Assembly: GCA_943330855.2 (NCBI GenBank) | Contig: CALQJI020000056.1 | Coordinates: forward strand, 1 to 35,154 | Length of the DNA stretch: 35,154 nt | Direction of reading: 5' to 3' | Source of the DNA: Klebsiella pneumoniae | GTDB taxonomy: Bacteria; Verrucomicrobiota; Verrucomicrobiia; Limisphaerales; SXTU01 | Part shown: one piece after another, positions 31,629 to 35,154 of the stretch | Numbering within the stretch: position 1 is the stretch's first letter | How the letters are laid out: the number at the start of each line of letters is the position of its first letter | Translations under genes and position numbers: made by a program | Notes under the pieces: model-generated | The model's input: the letters and a program-made list of their open reading frames with translations, nothing else | Database searches by the model: none | What the model was told of the DNA's origin: nothing

Positions 31629-32927
31629 ATGAGTGACGACCTTCCGACGGGGCAACCGGTGTTGCCCGAAAACCGAGTTGCAACACGGCGGCTGCGCCTC
31701 GCCATCGTCACGGAGACCTACCCACCGGAAGTCAACGGCGTGGCCCAGACCATCGCGAAGGTGGTGGAAGGCCTGAGCCAGAACGGACACGAGATCACTC
31801 TCGTCCGCCCAAGCCAGGGCACGGCAGACAACGGCGCGGTGACTTCGGGCATTCGCGAGGTGTTCGTCACCGGCGTGCCGATTCCGAAATACGGCCAGCT
31901 CAAGATGGGATTGCCGGCCATGAACCGGCTCACGCGGCTCTGGCGCGCCCAACGCCCCGACGTGGTGCACATCGTCACGGAAGGGCCGCTGGGCTTGTCG
32001 GCGCTGGCGGCGGCCCGGCGGCTCGGCCTCCCAGTGGCGTCCGAATTCCGCACCAACTTCCACTCCTACTGCGCGCACTACGGAGTCGGCTGGCTGGCGC
32101 GACCGATCATGGCTTATCTGCGTTGGTTCCATAACCGAACCGGCTGCACGATGGTGCCCACGCGCGCGCTGGCCACTGAGCTGGCCGCGAAGGGATTCAC
32201 AAACCTGCGCGTCGTGGCGCGCGGGGTGGACACGCAGCGCTTTGACCCCGCGAAGCGGTGCATGAAGCTGAGGGAATCGTGGGGCGTTGCCGCGCAATCC
32301 TTGGCGGTGCTCTACGTCGGCCGGCTCGCGGATGAGAAAAACCTTCCGGTGCTGGCTTCCGCGTTCGAGCGGATTCGGCAGGTGCGACCGGACAGCAAAC
32401 TGGTCCTCGTCGGCGACGGGCCGGCGCGCGCGGCCTTGCAACGGCGTTGTCCCCAGGCCGTGTTCACCGGCATCCGCAAGGGCGAGGAACTGGCCCGCCA
32501 CTACGCGTCAGGAGATATGTTCCTCTTTCCCAGCCTCACCGAGACCTTCGGCAACGTGACGCCCGAGGCGATGGCGAGTGGCCTGGCGGTGCTGGCCTTC
32601 AACCATGCGGCGGCCAGCGAGCTCATCCGCTCGGGCGAGAACGGAATGGTGGCCCAGCCTGTCAACGACGGCCAGTTCGGTGACTTGGCCGCGCGCTTGG
32701 CCACGCAGCCCGATGAAATTGCGCGGCTGCGACAGCGCGCCCGCCAGACCGCCCTTCAACTTGGCTGGCCGAGCATCATTCAGGAAATCGAAGGAGTTTA
32801 CGCAGCGCTCCGGAAGCCGGCTGCGCACGTGACTTCTGCTCCGGCTGGAAAGGCATCCTCAACCCCAGCTCAAACGGGTTTACTCATTCGTCCTGCCGAG
32901 CACGCGGCTGGTTCGCTGGGGGGTTGA
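31629..32927 (+). CDS. GT4-family glycosyltransferase
   Basis: A 432-residue GT-B enzyme that transfers a sugar from a nucleotide sugar to a lipid or polysaccharide acceptor. The N-terminal domain opens with LRLAIVTETYPPEVNGVAQTI, the glycine-loop/acceptor signature of MgtA/SQDG-synthase-like GT4 enzymes, and continues with PDVVHIVTEGPLG and SEFRTNFHSYCAHYG. The C-terminal domain has VLYVGRLADEKNLPVL, KLVLVGDGPARAAL and the donor-site EX7E-type motif FPSLTETFGNVTPEAMASG. The last about 50 residues are Ala/Pro-rich and probably disordered. The ATG at 31629 puts the conserved first strand near residue 23; the open frame upstream is AT-rich intergenic DNA. Close relatives modify diacylglycerol, so a glycolipid product is plausible beside psd. 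Confidence 0.9.
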   Translation: MSDDLPTGQPVLPENRVATRRLRLAIVTETYPPEVNGVAQTIAKVVEGLSQNGHEITLVRPSQGTADNGAVTSGIREVFVTGVPIPKYGQLKMGLPAMNRLTRLWRAQRPDVVHIVTEGPLGLSALAAARRLGLPVASEFRTNFHSYCAHYGVGWLARPIMAYLRWFHNRTGCTMVPTRALATELAAKGFTNLRVVARGVDTQRFDPAKRCMKLRESWGVAAQSLAVLYVGRLADEKNLPVLASAFERIRQVRPDSKLVLVGDGPARAALQRRCPQAVFTGIRKGEELARHYASGDMFLFPSLTETFGNVTPEAMASGLAVLAFNHAAASELIRSGENGMVAQPVNDGQFGDLAARLATQPDEIARLRQRARQTALQLGWPSIIQEIEGVYAALRKPAAHVTSAPAGKASSTPAQTGLLIRPAEHAAGSLGG

Positions 32928-32937
32928 AACCGGAGTG

Positions 32938-32980
32938 TGAGCCACGCTTTTAGCCGCGAACGCGCGGGTGCGCTCACAGC
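32938..32980. terminator. Inverted repeat between convergent genes
   Basis: Perfect arms tgtgagc (32938-32944) and gctcaca (32974-32980) with a 29-nt loop lie between the GT4 stop (32927) and the serine-hydrolase stop (33004). The position suits a bidirectional terminator. The long loop and lack of a T-tract keep confidence low. Confidence 0.3.
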
Positions 32981-33003
32981 CGTTCCACTCGCAGCTTGCA
33001 GAA

Positions 33004-34143
33004 TCAAGGCTTGTTCGCGAACTGCGCTTCGGCGGCTTGCTTGAACGCGCCTTGGGCCTTGCCACCTTCGCCGGGGTAGCCGGAGTGTTGGACGAGCCAG
33101 ACGAAGATGAGGCCGCGCGCGGGGTCAATGCTCATGTTCGTGGCCAGCGCGCCGCCGTGGCCGAAGGTCGCGCCGGCAGACCAACCGAGGCCGTAGTTTT
33201 CCTTCAAGGCGGCGGGCGTCTGGCGGCTGGTCATTTCCCTCACGGCCTTCGCGGAGAGGTAGCGCTTGCCGTTCAACTCGCCGCCGTTGAGCACCATCTG
33301 GCAGAACTTCGCGACGTCGTCGGCGGTCGAGAAGAGGCCGCCGCCGGGCATCGGGAAACGCTTGGTGCGGTCATCCAGCGGGTAGCGGAGATAGACGATG
33401 GCGTTGGTTTCGAGGCCGGTCTTGGCGGCGTTCGGTTTGTGCGGGGTGGCGAGGCGCTTGAGCTGCTCGGCGGTGGGCCAGAACGTGGTGTCCTTCATGC
33501 CCAGGGGCTTGAACAGGCGCGCGTCCATGAAAGCCTCGTAGCTCATGCCGGAGATGACCTCGATGAGCCGGCCGGCGGTGTTGATGCCGCAGTTGGAGTA
33601 GAGGTATTTCGTGCCCGGCTCGGAGCCCAGCGGCGCGGCGGCGTAGCTGCGGACGGCGTCGCGCAACGGGAGGATGTCGAGGGTGGGTTCCTCGGCCTTG
33701 GACTTGAACGGTAGGCCGCTGGTGTGGTTGAGGATTTCGCGAACGGTAATGGGGTGAGCGGGAGTTTTGAGGATGGGAGAGCCATCGGGATTCTTGCCGT
33801 CCACGACTTTCTGGCCCTTGAACTCGGGCAGGTATTTCTCCACCGCGTCGTCGAGCGTCAGCTTGCCCTCGTCCACCAGCAGCATCAGCGCGGTGCCGGT
33901 GATGGGCTTGGTCTGCGACGCAATCCAGAAGAGCGCGTCGGGCTTCATCACGCGCTGGGTGGCGCGGTCGGCGAACCCGACGGCTTCGACGGCGAGCACC
34001 TTGTCCTTCGACGCGACGAGCGCGACGGCTCCGGCCAGTTCGCCTTTCTCGACGAAGGGTTTTAGCGCGTCAGCGATGGGCGAGGCGGCAATGGCCGCGT
34101 GCAGCGTGGCGAGGAGGAGCGGGAGGAACAGGGTGGGTTTCAT
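33004..34143 (-). CDS. Exported class-C beta-lactamase-like serine hydrolase
   Basis: A 379-residue protein with a signal peptide (MKPTLFLPLLLATLHAAIAAS). All three class-C/DD-peptidase-type motifs are present: S-x-x-K as SQTK (76-79, nucleophile Ser76 with Lys79), Y-S-N (182-184) and HGG (329-331) in place of the KTG of true beta-lactamases. LNHTSGLP (138-145) and PGGGLFSTADDVAKF (266-280) are also typical. Such enzymes include esterases, D-aminopeptidases and peptidoglycan-active hydrolases, and the HGG triad points to an esterase or peptidase rather than an antibiotic-resistance enzyme. It probably acts in the periplasm. It stands alone, convergent with the GT4 gene and separated from the PelF-like gene by a repeat-rich gap. 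Confidence 0.93.
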   Translation of the reverse strand: MKPTLFLPLLLATLHAAIAASPIADALKPFVEKGELAGAVALVASKDKVLAVEAVGFADRATQRVMKPDALFWIASQTKPITGTALMLLVDEGKLTLDDAVEKYLPEFKGQKVVDGKNPDGSPILKTPAHPITVREILNHTSGLPFKSKAEEPTLDILPLRDAVRSYAAAPLGSEPGTKYLYSNCGINTAGRLIEVISGMSYEAFMDARLFKPLGMKDTTFWPTAEQLKRLATPHKPNAAKTGLETNAIVYLRYPLDDRTKRFPMPGGGLFSTADDVAKFCQMVLNGGELNGKRYLSAKAVREMTSRQTPAALKENYGLGWSAGATFGHGGALATNMSIDPARGLIFVWLVQHSGYPGEGGKAQGAFKQAAEAQFANKP

Positions 34144-34357
34144 GGTGTGAATCGCGGGTGTCGGATGGGGTTTTCGAGGAGGCTATTCAGGGAGCCACAG
34201 ATGGACACAGAGGGGACACAGATGAAGCGGAGGCCAAGTGGGAGACAGCGCGTCCCGCCTGTCCTTCTAACTCCGTAGTTCCCGCTCAAGCGGAGTGATT
34301 CCGAATGGAAGTCAGGCGGGACGCACTGACCTGCTTGGGAGGCGCGCCGCCAAAGGC
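34144..34357. repeat. Intergenic region with dispersed repeat and REP-like palindrome
   Basis: This 214-nt gap holds three copies of cacag (34196-34200, 34206-34210 and 34217-34221; two are followed by atg) spaced 10-11 nt apart. I recall this type of dispersed intergenic repeat from Verrucomicrobia and Planctomycetes. It is followed by a nested palindrome: outer arms gcgtcccgcctg (34250-34261) and caggcgggacgc (34313-34324), perfect over 12 bp; middle arms actccg/cggagt (34270-34275, 34291-34296); and an inner ccgct-ca-agcgg. The palindrome follows the end of the PelF-like gene and could end its transcript; the promoter of the serine hydrolase must lie nearby. Confidence 0.7.
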
Positions 34358-35154
34358 TCACGGCAGGCCTTTGGGACGGCGGGGAGATGGTGGGTTGGCG
34401 GGGACCGGAGTCGGCGCGGCCGCAGCCGGGACGACGGGGGCGGGCGGCGCGGGCTGGGTTCGGGCCACTGGCTTCCCGGCCAGCTCGTTGTAGAGGTCGC
34501 GGTAGTCGCCGAGCATCGTGGTCATGCCGTAAAACTGCTCGGCGCGTTTGCGGGCGGCCACGCCCATCTTCACGCAGGTCTCGGGGTTCGAGAGGATGGC
34601 GATGAGCGCGTGGGCGGTCTCGGCGGGGGACATGATCTTCGTCAGGCGTCCGGCCCGGCCCAGCGCGCGGTCGGGGGGCGTGCGGCCAAACATCAGTTCG
34701 CGGCACGCGCCGACGTCGCTGCACACGTTGGGTTTGCCGGCGGCCATGCCTTCGAGGACGACGAGCGGCAGGCCCTCGCTGATGCTGGTGAGCACCAGCA
34801 CGTCCATGCGCGGGAGGACTTCCATGATCTTGCTCATGCCGAGGAAGTGAACTTTGTCCTCGATGTGCAGGAGTTTCACGATCTTGGAGCACTCGTCGAA
34901 ATAGACCGGGTCCTCGGCGTAGGGACCGGCGATCAGGAACTCCACCTCGGGCATCCGCTCGCAGACGACGCGGGCGGCGCGGAGCAGGGTCTTCACGTCC
35001 TTGATGGGCACGACGCGGCCGATGAAGCCGACGTATTTCTTCGCCGGGCTGGTCTGCCAGCGGGCCATGTGCTGGTCGTAAATGGCGTTGAAGCGCGTCG
35101 GCTCGATGCCGTTGGGGATGATGGAGATTTTCTCCGGGTCCGCGCCGAACTCGA
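34358..35154 (-). CDS. PelF-like GT4 glycosyltransferase (partial, C-terminal part)
   Basis: The frame is open to the right edge, so the N-terminal domain is missing; 264 residues are visible. The frame before the internal Met at 35068 reads EKISIIPNGIEPTRF, the start of the GT4 donor domain, so the true start lies outside. VGFIGRVVPIKDVKTLLRAA, AGPYAEDPVYFDEC, LTSISEGLPLVVLEGMAAG and CSDVGACRELMFG match the PelF group closely; PelF makes Pel-type exopolysaccharide in the cytoplasm with UDP-sugars. The donor EX7E motif is EGLPLVVLE. A Pro/Ala-rich tail of about 35 residues is unusual for PelF and may be disordered. No other pel genes are in view, so a Pel locus is not shown. Confidence 0.88.
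   Translation of the reverse strand, partial: EFGADPEKISIIPNGIEPTRFNAIYDQHMARWQTSPAKKYVGFIGRVVPIKDVKTLLRAARVVCERMPEVEFLIAGPYAEDPVYFDECSKIVKLLHIEDKVHFLGMSKIMEVLPRMDVLVLTSISEGLPLVVLEGMAAGKPNVCSDVGACRELMFGRTPPDRALGRAGRLTKIMSPAETAHALIAILSNPETCVKMGVAARKRAEQFYGMTTMLGDYRDLYNELAGKPVARTQPAPPAPVVPAAAAPTPVPANPPSPRRPKGLP

Noticed and set aside
1..35154. CRISPR arrays, tRNA/rRNA genes, riboswitches, prophage
   Set aside because: No regularly spaced repeats, cloverleaf sequences ending in CCA, conserved rRNA blocks or phage structural genes were seen. The repeats present are palindromic intergenic elements or short tandem units.

Overview
The window is GC-rich, densely coded bacterial DNA. Its hallmark is an expansion of 'Planctomycete-type' secreted families: PSCyt1/DUF1587/DUF1595/DUF1592/DUF1588/DUF1585 cytochrome-like proteins and Tat-exported DUF1552 (HXXSHH) proteins. 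These occur in Planctomycetes, Verrucomicrobia and relatives. The repeat types, the weak Shine-Dalgarno signals and the neighbouring gene set favour a Verrucomicrobium (Pedosphaera/Limisphaerales-like), but this is inference. No rRNA, tRNA or CRISPR was seen.

Layout. 1-49: start of a probable IS transposase leaving the left edge, followed by paired direct repeats that may be the element's end. 208-483: small Sel1-repeat lipoprotein. 571-2058 (-): TolC-type outer-membrane protein. 2141-3169 (-): Sua5 tRNA t6A enzyme with a heptanucleotide repeat in its interdomain linker. 3275-3463: orphan antitoxin-like protein. 3511-5136: secreted protein with two PPC domains.

5175-28118, all minus strand: a roughly 23-kb array. 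Transcription runs from right to left. It holds four DUF1552 proteins (28118-26859, 26689-25346, 20456-19059, 12313-11042), five double-CxxCH DUF1592-type proteins (25349-23004, 17473-15551, 15547-12326, 11045-8433, 7823-5175), two exported proteins of unknown function (22975-21803, 21747-20695), a caspase-like/FGE-sulfatase fusion that has lost the caspase cysteine (19062-17470) and an exported HMA-like CxxC protein (8422-7844). From 21747 downward the genes abut or overlap by 1-4 nt or are at most 20 nt apart, if a candidate 80-codon ORF at 20453-20695 is counted. This points to one very long translationally coupled operon. Every product carries an export signal except that 80-codon ORF, so the array probably builds one periplasmic or cell-surface redox/hydrolytic apparatus. 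Its substrate cannot be read from the sequence. This array is the best candidate for an undescribed system.

28197-35154: envelope-lipid and glycan genes. They are phosphatidylserine decarboxylase (-), a divergent class-III aminotransferase (+), a convergent Mpo1/DUF962-like membrane protein (-), a GT4 glycosyltransferase (+), a class-C beta-lactamase-like hydrolase (-) and the C-terminal part of a PelF-like GT4 glycosyltransferase (-) running off the right edge. Intergenic spaces hold palindromic REP-like elements and a dispersed 'cacagatg' repeat.
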